From an uncultured Selenomonadales bacterium (GTDB taxonomy: Bacteria; Bacillota; Negativicutes; Selenomonadales; Selenomonadaceae), in contig CALFJB010000109.1 in the NCBI GenBank assembly GCA_937877565.1, positions 1 through 64,000 of the forward strand: a DNA stretch of 64,000 bases, written 5' to 3'. Below, piece after piece: positions 1 to 9,107 of this stretch. Under the pieces are notes generated by a model. That model had not been told where the DNA came from. It did not search any database and saw only the letters and a program-made list of their open reading frames with translations. Position numbers and translations under genes: made by a program. Numbering within the stretch: the first letter of the stretch is position 1; the number at the start of each line of letters is the position of its first letter.

Positions 1-50
1 TGATTGCATCCTGCAATCAACACGCGGCGGCGGTCATCCTTGACCGCCGG
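1..50 (+). repeat. Truncated copy of dispersed multi-hairpin intergenic element (copy C)
   Basis: Two hairpins are visible: TGATTGC/GCAATCA at 1-19 and GGCGGTCA/TGACCGCC at 29-48, joined by CGCGG. The arrangement matches the 3' half of the element at 8241-8364. The window edge cuts off the 5' half. Confidence 0.6.
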
Positions 51-88
51 GTTTTACCAATACAATCAAGTAGCAAAAATTTTCAAAA

Positions 89-475
89 CTACAAAATTTT
101 TTCTTCAGTTAAAACCAATTCGCAAATTTCATCAAGCCGCGCCAAATTATTTTTCAAGTACAATTCGCCAAGTAACGCCTCAAATCCAGTGCTTGCATGA
201 TATTCTTGAACCGTTGCAACGCGCGGCGCGTGGCTTTTTGCATTTCTGCCACGTCGAAAAATATCTTTCTCGTCTTCAGTCAAATATTTTTCAATTTTCT
301 TGTAGGCGTCGGCTTGAAAAGTCGCTGAAACAATTTTCGCGCTTAAATCGTGCAATTTGTCGATTTTCTTTGTAATTTGCAAAAGGCGCGTCCTAACGTA
401 CAAATGAAAATACGCATCGCCAATATACGCCGTAACAAGCGGCGATAATTCCCGCGTGTCTATGCTTTTTTCCAT
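89..475 (-). CDS. mrnC: Mini-ribonuclease 3 (MrnC)
   Basis: A 128-residue protein with the RNase III-like catalytic fold and no double-stranded-RNA-binding domain. The N-terminal segment GDAYFHLYVR (about residues 19-28) and the later FEALLGELYL (about 98-107) are family signatures. In Bacillus this enzyme trims 23S rRNA precursor ends in the cytoplasm. The start lies 16 bp inside the end of cysS, so the two genes are probably translationally coupled. The cysS-mrnC order is standard in Bacillota. Length is normal for the family and no lesion is seen. Confidence 0.9.
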   Translation of the reverse strand: MEKSIDTRELSPLVTAYIGDAYFHLYVRTRLLQITKKIDKLHDLSAKIVSATFQADAYKKIEKYLTEDEKDIFRRGRNAKSHAPRVATVQEYHASTGFEALLGELYLKNNLARLDEICELVLTEEKIL

Positions 476-1980
476 TGCACGCCCTGCGGTGTATCTTCCA
501 AAATTATTCCGACCGCTTTTAAATCGTCACGAATTTTATCAGAAACCGCCCAATTTTTAGCGGCGCGGGCGTCTTGACGAATAGAAATTATAACGTTCAT
601 CAGTTTGTCAACAATTTCAGAATCCACTTCGTCTTCTTCAATGTTTTCAAAAATTCCAATAGTCGCCGCCATATCTGTAAAAATTTCTGAAACGCGCATA
701 ATCATAAAAGCATCAGTGCCGCGTGGTTGAATTTTGCCCGCCATATATTCATTGTAGTAGGTATTGACATCTTTGGAAAGTTCAAACATGTAACTAATTG
801 CAAGCGCGGTGTTAAAATCGTCTTCTATTGCGTTGTCAAATGCAGACATTAAACGCTCGGCAGTGTCAACAAGTCCGCCTGCTTGCGAAGATTTTAACAT
901 AGCGGTACTACTACTGCCGCCTTTAACAAATTCGTAATTTTCAATTCGCTTTACAAGTTCATTCAAATTGTTGTAAGCAGTTTTCAGGCGATTGTAAGCA
1001 GTTTGCGCCTCTTTTACATTTTCTTCGCTAAATTCAAGCGGGCTTCTGTAATGAGTCTGCACAAGGAAAAATCTCAAAACTTCGCCGGGATATTTTCTCA
1101 AAATATCTTCGATTATAAAAAAGTTTCCGGCAGATTTACTCATTTTTTCCGGCTCGTTTTTTGCCAAATTTTTATCTTCGGTATTTTTTCTGACAGTTAT
1201 AAAGCCGTTGTGCAACCAATATTGTGCAAAGGCGTGTTCGTCGCCAATAGCCGCGCAGGATTGAGCAATTTCGTTTTCGTGGTGCGGGAAAATTAAATCT
1301 GCGCCGCCGCCGTGAAAGTCGAATTTTTCGCCGAGATATTTCAAAGACATTGTGGAGCATTCAATATGCCAACCGGGACGCCCTTTGCCAAATGGACTGT
1401 CCCAAGCCGGTTCATCAGGTTTAGCCGCCTTCCACAGTGCAAAATCCATTGGATGGCGTTTTCTGTCGTCAACTTCGACACGTGCGCCAGCCTGCATTTC
1501 TTCCAATTTGCGCCCGCTCAATTTGCCGTAAGGTTCATACTCTTCAACGCTATAAAAAACGTCGCCGTTAAAAAGTCTGTAAGCATAGCCTTTATCAATC
1601 AGCGTTTCAATCATTGCGATAATATCCGGCATTGTATCAGAAACACGCGGGTAAAGGTCGGCGCGTTGAACGTTAAGCGCGTCCATTGCTTTATAGTAAG
1701 CCGCAATATAGCGATTAGAAATTTCTTCCCAAGATACGCCCTCACGATTTGCCGCCGCTATAATTTTGTCGTCAATGTCAGTGAAATTTTGAATGTAGCG
1801 AACGTGATAGCCGAGACGATTAAAATAACGGCGAATAACATCCCACGTTACAAACGGGCGGGCATTGCCAATGTGTGGCGCGTTGTAAGGCGTAACACCA
1901 CAGCAATAAATACTAACTTCACCTTCTTTGAGCGGTACAAATTTTTCTTTGCGTTTTGTCATTGTGTTATAAACTTGCAT
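460..1980 (-). CDS. cysS: Cysteinyl-tRNA synthetase
   Basis: Class I synthetase that charges tRNA-Cys. HIGN (residues 36-39) and KMSKS (about 279-283) form the ATP site. C27, C208 and the HHENE block (about 233-237) provide the expected zinc ligands. The ATG at 1980 is chosen over the in-frame TTG at 1986 because AAAGGAG lies 8 bases upstream of it. About 12 to 15 extra residues (RKNTEDKNLAKNEPE, about 264-278) sit just before KMSKS, where most CysS enzymes have a short turn. The gene follows a toxin gene by 2 bp, with its RBS inside the toxin's 3' end. Confidence 0.95.
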   Translation of the reverse strand: MQVYNTMTKRKEKFVPLKEGEVSIYCCGVTPYNAPHIGNARPFVTWDVIRRYFNRLGYHVRYIQNFTDIDDKIIAAANREGVSWEEISNRYIAAYYKAMDALNVQRADLYPRVSDTMPDIIAMIETLIDKGYAYRLFNGDVFYSVEEYEPYGKLSGRKLEEMQAGARVEVDDRKRHPMDFALWKAAKPDEPAWDSPFGKGRPGWHIECSTMSLKYLGEKFDFHGGGADLIFPHHENEIAQSCAAIGDEHAFAQYWLHNGFITVRKNTEDKNLAKNEPEKMSKSAGNFFIIEDILRKYPGEVLRFFLVQTHYRSPLEFSEENVKEAQTAYNRLKTAYNNLNELVKRIENYEFVKGGSSSTAMLKSSQAGGLVDTAERLMSAFDNAIEDDFNTALAISYMFELSKDVNTYYNEYMAGKIQPRGTDAFMIMRVSEIFTDMAATIGIFENIEEDEVDSEIVDKLMNVIISIRQDARAAKNWAVSDKIRDDLKAVGIILEDTPQGVQWKKA

Positions 1981-1982
1981 AA

Positions 1983-2417
1983 TCAATTCTCCTTTGTATC
2001 AATAAAATTTATAATTTCTTCCGGAGTATAAATTTTTACTTCGGCTTGAGAAAATCCTTTCATATTGCGTGTAATAATTGCGTCCATTCCCTTTGACAAC
2101 GCCACTGAATATTGTACGGCGTCTTCAAAATCTTTCCAGTCCAAATTAAAAGCGTAATGAATATTTTCGCCGGACACAGGCGCAATTTTTATGACTTTCA
2201 AGACTTCTGCAAGCAATGCACGAACTTTGACGCGATCTTTTAAACTGCGATAGGCAATGTAATAAATATCTGTAACGGTAGACGCCGAAATATAACCGTT
2301 AATGCCGTTGTCGTTATTTTTGTCCGCAATGTCAAAAATTTTTTCAGCTGATTCAAAAAAATGTTCGCGTTTCAACATACGATCTAAAACAACGTTGCTA
2401 TCAATTAGAAGATCCAT
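1983..2417 (-). CDS. PIN-domain toxin (VapC-like ribonuclease)
   Basis: About 144 residues. It starts MDLLIDSNVVLD, the first acidic motif of PIN nucleases, and has later acidic residues (DIYYIA around 57, DWKDFEDAV around 98-106) and ITRN near 121, as expected for a metal-dependent RNA-cleaving active site. The start at 2417 is supported by GGAGG five bases upstream; a longer reading to 2453 has no better site. The start overlaps the upstream antitoxin gene by 17 bp, a usual toxin-antitoxin arrangement. The RNA target cannot be read from sequence. Confidence 0.8.
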   Translation of the reverse strand: MDLLIDSNVVLDRMLKREHFFESAEKIFDIADKNNDNGINGYISASTVTDIYYIAYRSLKDRVKVRALLAEVLKVIKIAPVSGENIHYAFNLDWKDFEDAVQYSVALSKGMDAIITRNMKGFSQAEVKIYTPEEIINFIDTKEN

Positions 2418-2688
2418 ATTTTTCCTCCATTCTTTCCATACGATAATCTTCAAGTGTCATATTGGGATCAAAATTTGGACTGTTGCGAACTTCAGCCATA
2501 ATTTCATCAATTTTACGCCAAGCCTCTTTGCTTTCTTCGCGCGTCAAAGGTTTTTCCTCTTCAATAGGTCTTATCTGAATTTCAACAAGTTGATTATCAT
2601 CATAATTTGGAAGATTTACGATGCCTTTTAAATCTTTCGCACGAATTGTTTTGCTAACATTAAGCATCATTTTTTTTGAAGTACTCAT
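2401..2688 (-). CDS. Antitoxin partner of the PIN toxin
   Basis: A 95-residue protein with a short strand-rich N-terminus and a charged helical C-terminus (EEEKPLTREESKEAWRKIDE, about residues 43-62), the layout of many antitoxins that bind DNA with one end and the toxin with the other. It precedes and overlaps the PIN gene. GGAGAAATTAAA lies directly before the ATG. The antitoxin family was not identified by name; the assignment rests mainly on size and context. Confidence 0.65.
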   Translation of the reverse strand: MSTSKKMMLNVSKTIRAKDLKGIVNLPNYDDNQLVEIQIRPIEEEKPLTREESKEAWRKIDEIMAEVRNSPNFDPNMTLEDYRMERMEEKYGSSN

Positions 2689-2729
2689 TTTAATTTCTCC
2701 TTTAAAATTATTTTACCAAACTTTTCTAA

Positions 2730-2861
2730 TTAGCTGTAGAATAAACCACCGCGCCAATTTTTGTCAAATGCTCTATCGTATCCGCCGAAAATTCCGCCTG
2801 AAAGTTTTGCATCATTTGAGTTGTCTATCACAAAAATACTGCCTTGCTGATAAAATTTTTT
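2730..2861 (-). pseudogene. Orphan reading-frame remnant resembling the 71-aa protein at 6496-6711
   Basis: An open stretch with no start codon. It reads SIFVIDNSNDAKLSGGIFGG followed by YDRAFDKNWRGGLFYS and a stop, and is preceded by TGA. The pattern GG-x3-GG-x5-DK resembles the C-terminus of the small protein at 6496-6711 (GGWILGGDVGAHDK). It may be a decayed copy of that gene. The alignment is short, so confidence is low. Confidence 0.25.
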
Positions 2862-2925
2862 TCAAATTCCTCAAGCCTTGAAAAAAATTAAACTCCGCAC
2901 TGATATTTCAATGTTAAATTATTTT

Positions 2926-5067
2926 TCAGCGTACCGCCAATAAAATTATTTTTTCGTCAGCGGGAAGAATATCAAATTCTGCCTCAAGCACTGAAATAAT
3001 TTGCTCCCTTGAAGTAAGCCCCGATAAATCTAATTGTTTTTCCCCGTAATAGGCGTACAGCGGCGGCAATTCTTCGCCAACTGTACCATAGGTGGAAGTT
3101 TCTTCAAACAATGTATCAATATCTTCTTTTAATTTGCCTTTTTTTGTTACGACCGCGCCTAAACCTTCCCTTTGCAAAGTTACAACGCCGTTTCTGTCGA
3201 TAACACGCACAAAACATTTTTTTGTTGGAAAAATTCCCCACAATCTGATTTTTACTGTACCTTCAAAAATATGCCATTTGCCCGCCGTTGCCGCCTCGCT
3301 AACTTCATTTTCGGGAAGGAGCATACTCTTAGCAGCTATTGCTTTTAATTCTTCAGCTGAAACTTTTCCCGTAGATATACCGTCTTTCTTTAATTCCGTG
3401 CTGCCGGTTGCCGTCGCCCTTAATATGTTGGTTTTCTTGTCGTATTCAATGGCAATTTCTACGGTAGATTCTTTTGCGCCGGACTTCATTACCTGTTCCA
3501 ACGCCTCGTGACGAATTGATTTCATATCGCTGTCAGTTGGATTTAAAACCGTGCGTTCAACTACTTCGCGCACCATTGCCATTGCAACGCCGATTGTTGA
3601 AATAATTGGAGCATTCTTAACAATTTTCCACTGCACATTTTTTTTATTTCCGAGATACGGAACGACAACGCCGCCACTTCCGCCACCGCCCGCCAAACAT
3701 AAAAGCTCGGTTGAAAGTTTGTATTCTTCAATTAAACGGCTGACTATTTCCCAAACCTTTTCAGATGCAATATCCATAGCTTGACGCGCCGCCTCTTCGG
3801 CTGAACAACCAATTAAATTGCCCAAAGTTTGCCACGCAATACGAGCATTTTCAGTTTCTTTGCTGTAAGCATAATCGCCTTCAGGTATACTTTTCAAAAG
3901 ATTAGCCGCGCCTGCCAAAGTCAATGAAACTTTTCTGCCGTCCGCACCTTTAACCATTGCAAAAACTTTTTCGTCATCAGCTAAAGGTGCAACCAATTCA
4001 AGTTGAGGATTTTCCAATTTGTCAGAAAAAATTTCATATGGCAAGCCGGCGATATGAGCACTGCGCGGACCAACATCAGTAATTTTTCCATTTTCAACGC
4101 GAATCATACTGCCGCCTGCAACGCCCAAAGTACGAACATCAAGCGAAGATAAATAAGTTTTGTGTCCGCCAATTTCGCCGTAACGGACCATAACGCGCCC
4201 ATCTTTTACAACTGAAATATCTGTTGAAGTTCCGCCCGCCTCCAAAAAAATTCCGTCGGAAAGTCGTTCGTACATTAAAACGCCCGCAACTCCTGCGGCA
4301 AGTCCTGAAAGCATCGTTAATATTGGTCGGCGGCGCACTTCGTCAACTGTCATAACTCCGCCATCACAACGCATAATCATTAGCGGATTAGAAATTCCCG
4401 CACGCTTTACGCAGGATTCAGTCATATTTGCAGTCTCCATCATTCGCGGAATAAGACTGCCATTAACAACCGCCGTGCGCGTTCGTACTTTCAGCCCGTA
4501 CAATTTGGAAACTTCATGCCCGCCTGTAGCGTACAAGCCCATATTTCTTGCCATATTTACAACAAAGGATTCATTTTCAGGATCATCTACGCTGTAAGCT
4601 TCAGTAGCCACAATGACTTGAGACCCCGCCGTTTGCAGTTCATTTATTTTTGATTCTACTTTTGGGGCGTCAGATTTTGCGTCCGCCGTTTCAAGAAATG
4701 TAAAAAAAGTTTTTAATTCTTTGCCCAATGATAGGGGAATATTTCCAATGTTGCTTACGTTTTTTGCCCGCTCGGATTCAATACCGTTGCCCATGCTTAA
4801 AATTCCTACTTTAGCCACGTCGCCTTCCAAAAGTGCGTTTGTCGCTTGCGTTGTTCCATGTGCAATAAAAACCACTTCTTGAGGCTGTATCCCGTTATGT
4901 TCCATAATATTTTGCAGAACGCGAACTATACCTTCAGCAACGCCCTCTTTTGAATCGTGGGTAGTTGGAATTTTTTCCTTCGCTATAATTTCATAAGTTT
5001 CATTGTCAATGGCGACGGCATCGGTAAAAGTGCCGCCGACATCAATACCAATTCTTACTTGACGCAT
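2926..5067 (-). CDS. Hydantoinase/oxoprolinase family protein (HyuA-like)
   Basis: About 713 residues. The N-terminal ATPase-like motif GIDVGGTFTD (residues 7-16) and a later GGTSTD are typical of the family, whose members open cyclic amides such as hydantoins or 5-oxoproline with ATP. The ATG at 5067 is preferred because AAGGAAGA lies upstream; the longer frame from 5130 would run back into the permease gene. The gene starts 15 bp after a permease gene, so it probably acts on the imported compound. No HyuB partner is seen. The substrate is unknown. Confidence 0.82.
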   Translation of the reverse strand: MRQVRIGIDVGGTFTDAVAIDNETYEIIAKEKIPTTHDSKEGVAEGIVRVLQNIMEHNGIQPQEVVFIAHGTTQATNALLEGDVAKVGILSMGNGIESERAKNVSNIGNIPLSLGKELKTFFTFLETADAKSDAPKVESKINELQTAGSQVIVATEAYSVDDPENESFVVNMARNMGLYATGGHEVSKLYGLKVRTRTAVVNGSLIPRMMETANMTESCVKRAGISNPLMIMRCDGGVMTVDEVRRRPILTMLSGLAAGVAGVLMYERLSDGIFLEAGGTSTDISVVKDGRVMVRYGEIGGHKTYLSSLDVRTLGVAGGSMIRVENGKITDVGPRSAHIAGLPYEIFSDKLENPQLELVAPLADDEKVFAMVKGADGRKVSLTLAGAANLLKSIPEGDYAYSKETENARIAWQTLGNLIGCSAEEAARQAMDIASEKVWEIVSRLIEEYKLSTELLCLAGGGGSGGVVVPYLGNKKNVQWKIVKNAPIISTIGVAMAMVREVVERTVLNPTDSDMKSIRHEALEQVMKSGAKESTVEIAIEYDKKTNILRATATGSTELKKDGISTGKVSAEELKAIAAKSMLLPENEVSEAATAGKWHIFEGTVKIRLWGIFPTKKCFVRVIDRNGVVTLQREGLGAVVTKKGKLKEDIDTLFEETSTYGTVGEELPPLYAYYGEKQLDLSGLTSREQIISVLEAEFDILPADEKIILLAVR

Positions 5068-5081
5068 ATTTCCAATCTTCC

Positions 5082-6464
5082 TTATCGCAACACTGCAACA
5101 AAAATCATCATCATCGCACAAGCTCCCCAAGCATAGGGCAGAATTTTTTTCATTACATTTGTAGCATCAACGCCCGCAAAACCTGAAAGCCATGCGTTCT
5201 GGGAATTTGTGGGGTCGGCTACATTTTGAAGAAGAGTAACACCTGCAAACATTCCGTAAAGTGCCGTTATCGGAATAAGATTAAGACTGGTTAAAATTGC
5301 GGCAATTCCTGTACCCATTCCATACATATTTAATGGTCCGCGATAAAGTGCCGCCGGTGCAAAAATTATAAATAATAACAAAAGACCGTAAAATGAATTT
5401 GGCATAACTGCAACAAAAAGCGGATTCAAAATATCAATCGCCGCCTTTTGAGTTGTGGCAGTTACCAACATACCAATTCCCATTAACAGGAAAATAACGC
5501 CCGCTAAATCTTTAATTCCGTCAACTATGGAACCCATAAAAAGATTTATCGCCTGCGAGGGACGAACCAATAAAGCCGCATAAAACGCGGCGAATATAAA
5601 ACCAAGTACGGCGGCGGCAATAGGATCAACTTTGCCTTCTGCCGCATTTCCAAGACCTACTGTAAATTTTATGACGCCGATAACCAATAACGGCAAAATT
5701 GGAGTGATTAAAGCCGCGTTTGGCAAGGATACTTTCTTTTTTATCAGATTGGATTTTTTTTGAGAAAATAATTTTCCAATAACACTAATCAAACTACCCG
5801 GCACGGACAAAACGGCAAGAATAAAATTTTTTACCAAACTAAAAATTGAGGTACCGGCGTTTTGACCGCGTGGAATGTTTATTAAAATGTACGCACAAGT
5901 TATAATGAATGACACAATACCACTCGGTATTAAATACCGAAGTACTGCATCTGCGCCAAAAATTCCAATACTTGTGGCAGCTCCCGCAAGGTTTAGCGAA
6001 AGTCCCGTAAGCATTCCCAAAAGAATTAAAATAACCGCGTCAATGGCGGCAATTCCTGCACCTGTCATAATTGGTATTGCAATAGAACCTATCATAATAA
6101 TTGCACCGAGCCCGCTCATTCCCAAAAAGATAAAAGCGGTTGCCGCCGTAATGAGTCCGGCTATTGCTATTGGCTGATCGCCTGAAAGTTCCGCCGCTTT
6201 TTTTATTATTGTGTCAGATATTCCCGTTTTTTGAATTACGCGGGCAAACATTGCGCCAAACACTACCAACACAATCGGACTGCTTAAGCGAAAAGAGCCT
6301 TTTACCACTATTTCACTGAGCCAATCAAAAAATGGAACTCCTGATATAAAGGCGATCCAAGCCGCCATAATTGGCAACGCCAAAAGTGTCGGCAAAATCC
6401 TTACCACCATTAGCGCGGCAAATAGGAAAAAGCCGCCAAGAAGTAAAACGCCTTCAAATGTCAA
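5082..6464 (-). CDS. Multi-pass inner-membrane permease (ion-transporter type)
   Basis: A 460-residue, strongly hydrophobic protein with about 11-12 membrane segments. Gly-rich re-entrant-like stretches (GMSGLGAIIMIGS, about residues 114-126) and a polar loop of about 30 residues near 225-255 suggest the IT superfamily of citrate, dicarboxylate or GntP-like carriers. The start is TTG with GGAGG eight bases upstream. It lies immediately before the HyuA-like gene and probably supplies its substrate. The transported solute cannot be named. Confidence 0.7.
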   Translation of the reverse strand: MTFEGVLLLGGFFLFAALMVVRILPTLLALPIMAAWIAFISGVPFFDWLSEIVVKGSFRLSSPIVLVVFGAMFARVIQKTGISDTIIKKAAELSGDQPIAIAGLITAATAFIFLGMSGLGAIIMIGSIAIPIMTGAGIAAIDAVILILLGMLTGLSLNLAGAATSIGIFGADAVLRYLIPSGIVSFIITCAYILINIPRGQNAGTSIFSLVKNFILAVLSVPGSLISVIGKLFSQKKSNLIKKKVSLPNAALITPILPLLVIGVIKFTVGLGNAAEGKVDPIAAAVLGFIFAAFYAALLVRPSQAINLFMGSIVDGIKDLAGVIFLLMGIGMLVTATTQKAAIDILNPLFVAVMPNSFYGLLLLFIIFAPAALYRGPLNMYGMGTGIAAILTSLNLIPITALYGMFAGVTLLQNVADPTNSQNAWLSGFAGVDATNVMKKILPYAWGACAMMMIFVAVLR

Positions 6465-6495
6465 TTACGATACCTCCAATTTTAATCAATTACAT

Positions 6496-6711
6496 TTACC
6501 CAACTTTTCTAAGCATAATAGACGCGCTTAAATCTTTATCGTGTGCGCCAACATCGCCGCCTAAAATCCAGCCGCCTTTAAATTCATTTTCGCCGCCGAT
6601 TGAAAGTACAAAGTACGTTTTATCTTTATTATTTTTCAGCGTGTAACCACTGACAAAATTGCAAATTTTTTCTTTTGGGATATAAAATTTCTCATTAACA
6701 ATTTTATCCAT
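6496..6711 (-). CDS. Small protein of unknown function
   Basis: A 71-residue protein, not recognised. The C-terminal half (YFVLSIGGENEFKGGWILGG and following) is glycine-rich and strand-like, without a signal peptide. The ATG at 6711 is used; no strong Shine-Dalgarno is visible, so expression is uncertain. A degenerate look-alike lies at 2730-2861. It could be a small hypothetical gene of the same accessory block as the permease. Confidence 0.45.
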   Translation of the reverse strand: MDKIVNEKFYIPKEKICNFVSGYTLKNNKDKTYFVLSIGGENEFKGGWILGGDVGAHDKDLSASIMLRKVG

Positions 6712-6835
6712 TAAAGTCAATCTAACTTGTTGTGTGAGTTAATTCTCAAATTTTCTGTTTTAAATAAATTTTTAATCAAGTTTGAAAAATCGTTTTAAAT
6801 AGCAAGATTTTTTTCAACTTTCACAACAGGTTAAT

Positions 6836-7705
6836 TTATTTTGAATCAACATCTTTAGAAAAATTTTCAGCAGTTGAATTTTTTTCACTGTCATCAACTA
6901 AAACTTCAAGCGCGGAAGTTCGCCGCGCCTCTGCAGAAATTTCAGCCTTTGCCGCTGATAATTCTGTTTCTAAATCTTGCACTCGTTTTTCAAGCCGCTG
7001 AATTTGTCTAAGTGCAATTTCTATCATTTCGTGTTCAGGGTCGGGCAATTCGTTATGGCATAAATCAACATCAATTTCTTCGCAAATTTCCGCGTTAATT
7101 TTGGGGTCGTCAACATTTAAACCGCGCTTTTTGCAATGTTCAAGCCACGCCTTTTTATATTCGTCTTCGTTGTGAACTCTTACGCCGTGCAAAACTACAA
7201 CGCGCCCGGGAATACCAACAACCGTTGCATAGGGCGGAACTTCCTTTAAAACGACACTGCCCGCGCCAATTTTTGCATGGTCGCCAACTTTAAACGAGCC
7301 TAAAACTTTTGCGCCGGTTGCAATTACAACGTTATTGCCAATCGTTGGATGACGCTTGCCCTTTTCTTTACCCGTGCCGCCCAAAGTTACGCCTTGATAA
7401 AGTGTAACATTCTTGCCAATTTCCGCAGTTTCGCCGATAACAATTCCCGTGCCGTGATCTATAAAAAGCCCGTCGCCAATAGTTGCGCCGGGATGAATTT
7501 CAATCCCCGTTAAAAATCTGCAGAAATTTGAAACAAGCCGCGCAGAAACTATCCAGCCGTTTTTAAAAAGGGCGTGGGAAATTCTGTGCATCCAAATTGC
7601 ATGCAAGCCGGAATAACAAAAAATTACTTCAAGTGTACTTTTGGCGGCGGGATCTCTTTCAAAAATAACGCGAATATCTTTTTTAAGGCGCGAGAAAAAA
7701 TTCAT
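6836..7705 (-). CDS. cysE: Serine O-acetyltransferase
   Basis: Makes O-acetylserine from serine and acetyl-CoA for cysteine synthesis. The left-handed beta-helix repeats run from about residue 68 to 165 (IHPGATIGDGLFIDHGTGIV and onward), including the catalytic His of DHGTG and the GVTLGGTG segment. The family core ends near residue 175; here a C-terminal extension of over 100 residues follows, including a coiled coil (about 228-262, RQIQRLEKRVQDLETELSAA). Spacing to ispF is 6 bp, so they form an operon. The extension is longer than in most CysE proteins and may mediate oligomerisation. Confidence 0.93.
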   Translation of the reverse strand: MNFFSRLKKDIRVIFERDPAAKSTLEVIFCYSGLHAIWMHRISHALFKNGWIVSARLVSNFCRFLTGIEIHPGATIGDGLFIDHGTGIVIGETAEIGKNVTLYQGVTLGGTGKEKGKRHPTIGNNVVIATGAKVLGSFKVGDHAKIGAGSVVLKEVPPYATVVGIPGRVVVLHGVRVHNEDEYKKAWLEHCKKRGLNVDDPKINAEICEEIDVDLCHNELPDPEHEMIEIALRQIQRLEKRVQDLETELSAAKAEISAEARRTSALEVLVDDSEKNSTAENFSKDVDSK

Positions 7706-7711
7706 TACATT

Positions 7712-8185
7712 CTACCTTTCAACGGCGGCAACGGCATAAGCGGCGATACCTTTTTCAGTGCCGGTAAAGCCGAGACCTTCTTCAGTTTTTGCTTTTACGC
7801 TCACGGCGTCAATTTCAATTTCCAAAATTTCAGAAAGTCTACATCGAAGTTTCTCAATATGCGGCGCAAGTTTCGGTTTCTGCGCGACAATAATTGAATC
7901 AATGTTGACGATAGAATAATTTTTTTCACGTAACAACTTACAAACTTCAGCCAATAAAATACCGCTGTCAATGTTTTTATATTTGGAGTCAGTGTCAGGG
8001 AAATGTTGTCCAATATCGCCGAGAGCCGCCGCGCCCAAAAGTGCGTCTATAATTGCGTGTATCAAAACATCTGCATCTGAATGACCGTACAAGCCCAAAG
8101 TGTGTTCAATTTCCACATTTCCCAAAATTAGTTTTCTGTCAGGTACAAGTTTATGAACGTCATAGCCAATACCAAAGCGCGTCAT
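7712..8185 (-). CDS. ispF: 2-C-methyl-D-erythritol 2,4-cyclodiphosphate synthase
   Basis: Fifth enzyme of the MEP isoprenoid pathway. Metal-binding GYDVHKL (D9, H11) and GHSDADVLIHAI (about residues 34-45) are intact, as is the C-terminal KAKTEEGLGFTG nucleotide-binding loop (about 131-142). At 157 residues it is full length. It sits upstream of cysE and downstream of ispD; copy A of the intergenic element separates it from ispD. Confidence 0.96.
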   Translation of the reverse strand: MTRFGIGYDVHKLVPDRKLILGNVEIEHTLGLYGHSDADVLIHAIIDALLGAAALGDIGQHFPDTDSKYKNIDSGILLAEVCKLLREKNYSIVNIDSIIVAQKPKLAPHIEKLRCRLSEILEIEIDAVSVKAKTEEGLGFTGTEKGIAAYAVAAVER

Positions 8186-8240
8186 AATTTTTCGCTCCTC
8201 AAAAATATTTCTGCAGTTATTATAATCTATTTTATTTTAA

Positions 8241-8364
8241 ACGGCATTTCTTTTCGTTTTTGAAAAAAAGAAAAGAAACGCCTTGCAAAGAAAAGAAAAA
8301 ACTTCAACCGCGTATACTTCAATCCTTGAAGTAACACGCGGCGGCGGTCATCCGTGACCGCCGT
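8241..8364 (+). repeat. Dispersed multi-hairpin intergenic element (copy A)
   Basis: Three consecutive hairpins: GGCATTTCTTTT...AAAGAAACGCC, then CCGCG(TACTTCAA/TTGAAGTA)CGCGG nested, then GGCGGTCA/TGACCGCC. Copy B (25834-25948, opposite strand) has the same order and spacing but different stem bases, with pairing kept. The gap between ispF and ispD (8186-8407) holds nothing else recognisable. Confidence 0.75.
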
Positions 8365-8407
8365 TCTTCCCTTTGAATTGAATTTTTAGAAATTGTATAT
8401 TTTGGAA

Positions 8408-9088
8408 TTACAAATTTTTTTCCTTCAAAAATGTCTCTGCAATTTGAATATCTTCCGGTGTCGTAATTTTTATATTTTTGTAGCTACTTTGCACGATTTT
8501 TATTTTGCCGCCAATTCTTTCAACTAGGCTTGCGTCGTCCGTTCCCAAAAAATTATCAAGTGCCGCTTGTTCATACGCCCGCATTAAAATTTCTTTTTTA
8601 AAACCTTGCGGCGTCTGTACTGCAACCAATTCAGCGCGGGGCGGCGTAGATTTTACGAATCCTTCAGCGTCAATTATTTTGATTGTATTTTTTTCCGGGA
8701 CTGCCGCTATTGCTCCGCCAAATTTTTCTGCCGCGTCAATTACGTTTTCAATCGTTTCAAGATTTATCAAAGGACGTGCCGCGTCGTGTACCAAAACTAT
8801 TTCAGATTCTGCCGGTACAAGTTTCAAGCCGTTTGCAATGGAATATTGCCGCTCACTGCCGCCCGCCGTTACTGCGAACGGTTTTAAATTCGGCGTGGCG
8901 TTCAAAATTTCGGTTACCGTTTCAACTTCGTTTGTTACCACTATTAAAAAATTTATTCGCGCAGATTGTGAAAATGTTTTCAGCGTACGAACTAAAACTG
9001 ATTCGCCGCCCAATTCCAAAAAAATTTTGTTAGTACCTGCGCCCATTCGCCGACTTGCCCCCGCCGCCGGAAATATCGCCGTTACCAA
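8408..9088 (-). CDS. ispD: 2-C-methyl-D-erythritol 4-phosphate cytidylyltransferase
   Basis: Third MEP-pathway enzyme, transferring CMP from CTP. The N-terminal nucleotide loop AAGASRRMGAGTNK (about residues 8-21), the GGSERQYSI segment (about 76-84) and VHDAARPL (about 99-106) are all present. Its 226 residues are normal. It is transcribed toward ispF but separated by about 220 bp carrying a repeat element, so the pair may not share one uninterrupted transcript. Confidence 0.95.
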   Translation of the reverse strand: MVTAIFPAAGASRRMGAGTNKIFLELGGESVLVRTLKTFSQSARINFLIVVTNEVETVTEILNATPNLKPFAVTAGGSERQYSIANGLKLVPAESEIVLVHDAARPLINLETIENVIDAAEKFGGAIAAVPEKNTIKIIDAEGFVKSTPPRAELVAVQTPQGFKKEILMRAYEQAALDNFLGTDDASLVERIGGKIKIVQSSYKNIKITTPEDIQIAETFLKEKNL

Positions 9089-9107
9089 GTCATTCGCTCC
9101 CTTCGGT

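Noticed and set aside
1312..2031. 239-residue plus-strand frame across cysS
   Set aside because: Antisense shadow of an unmistakable cysteinyl-tRNA synthetase.
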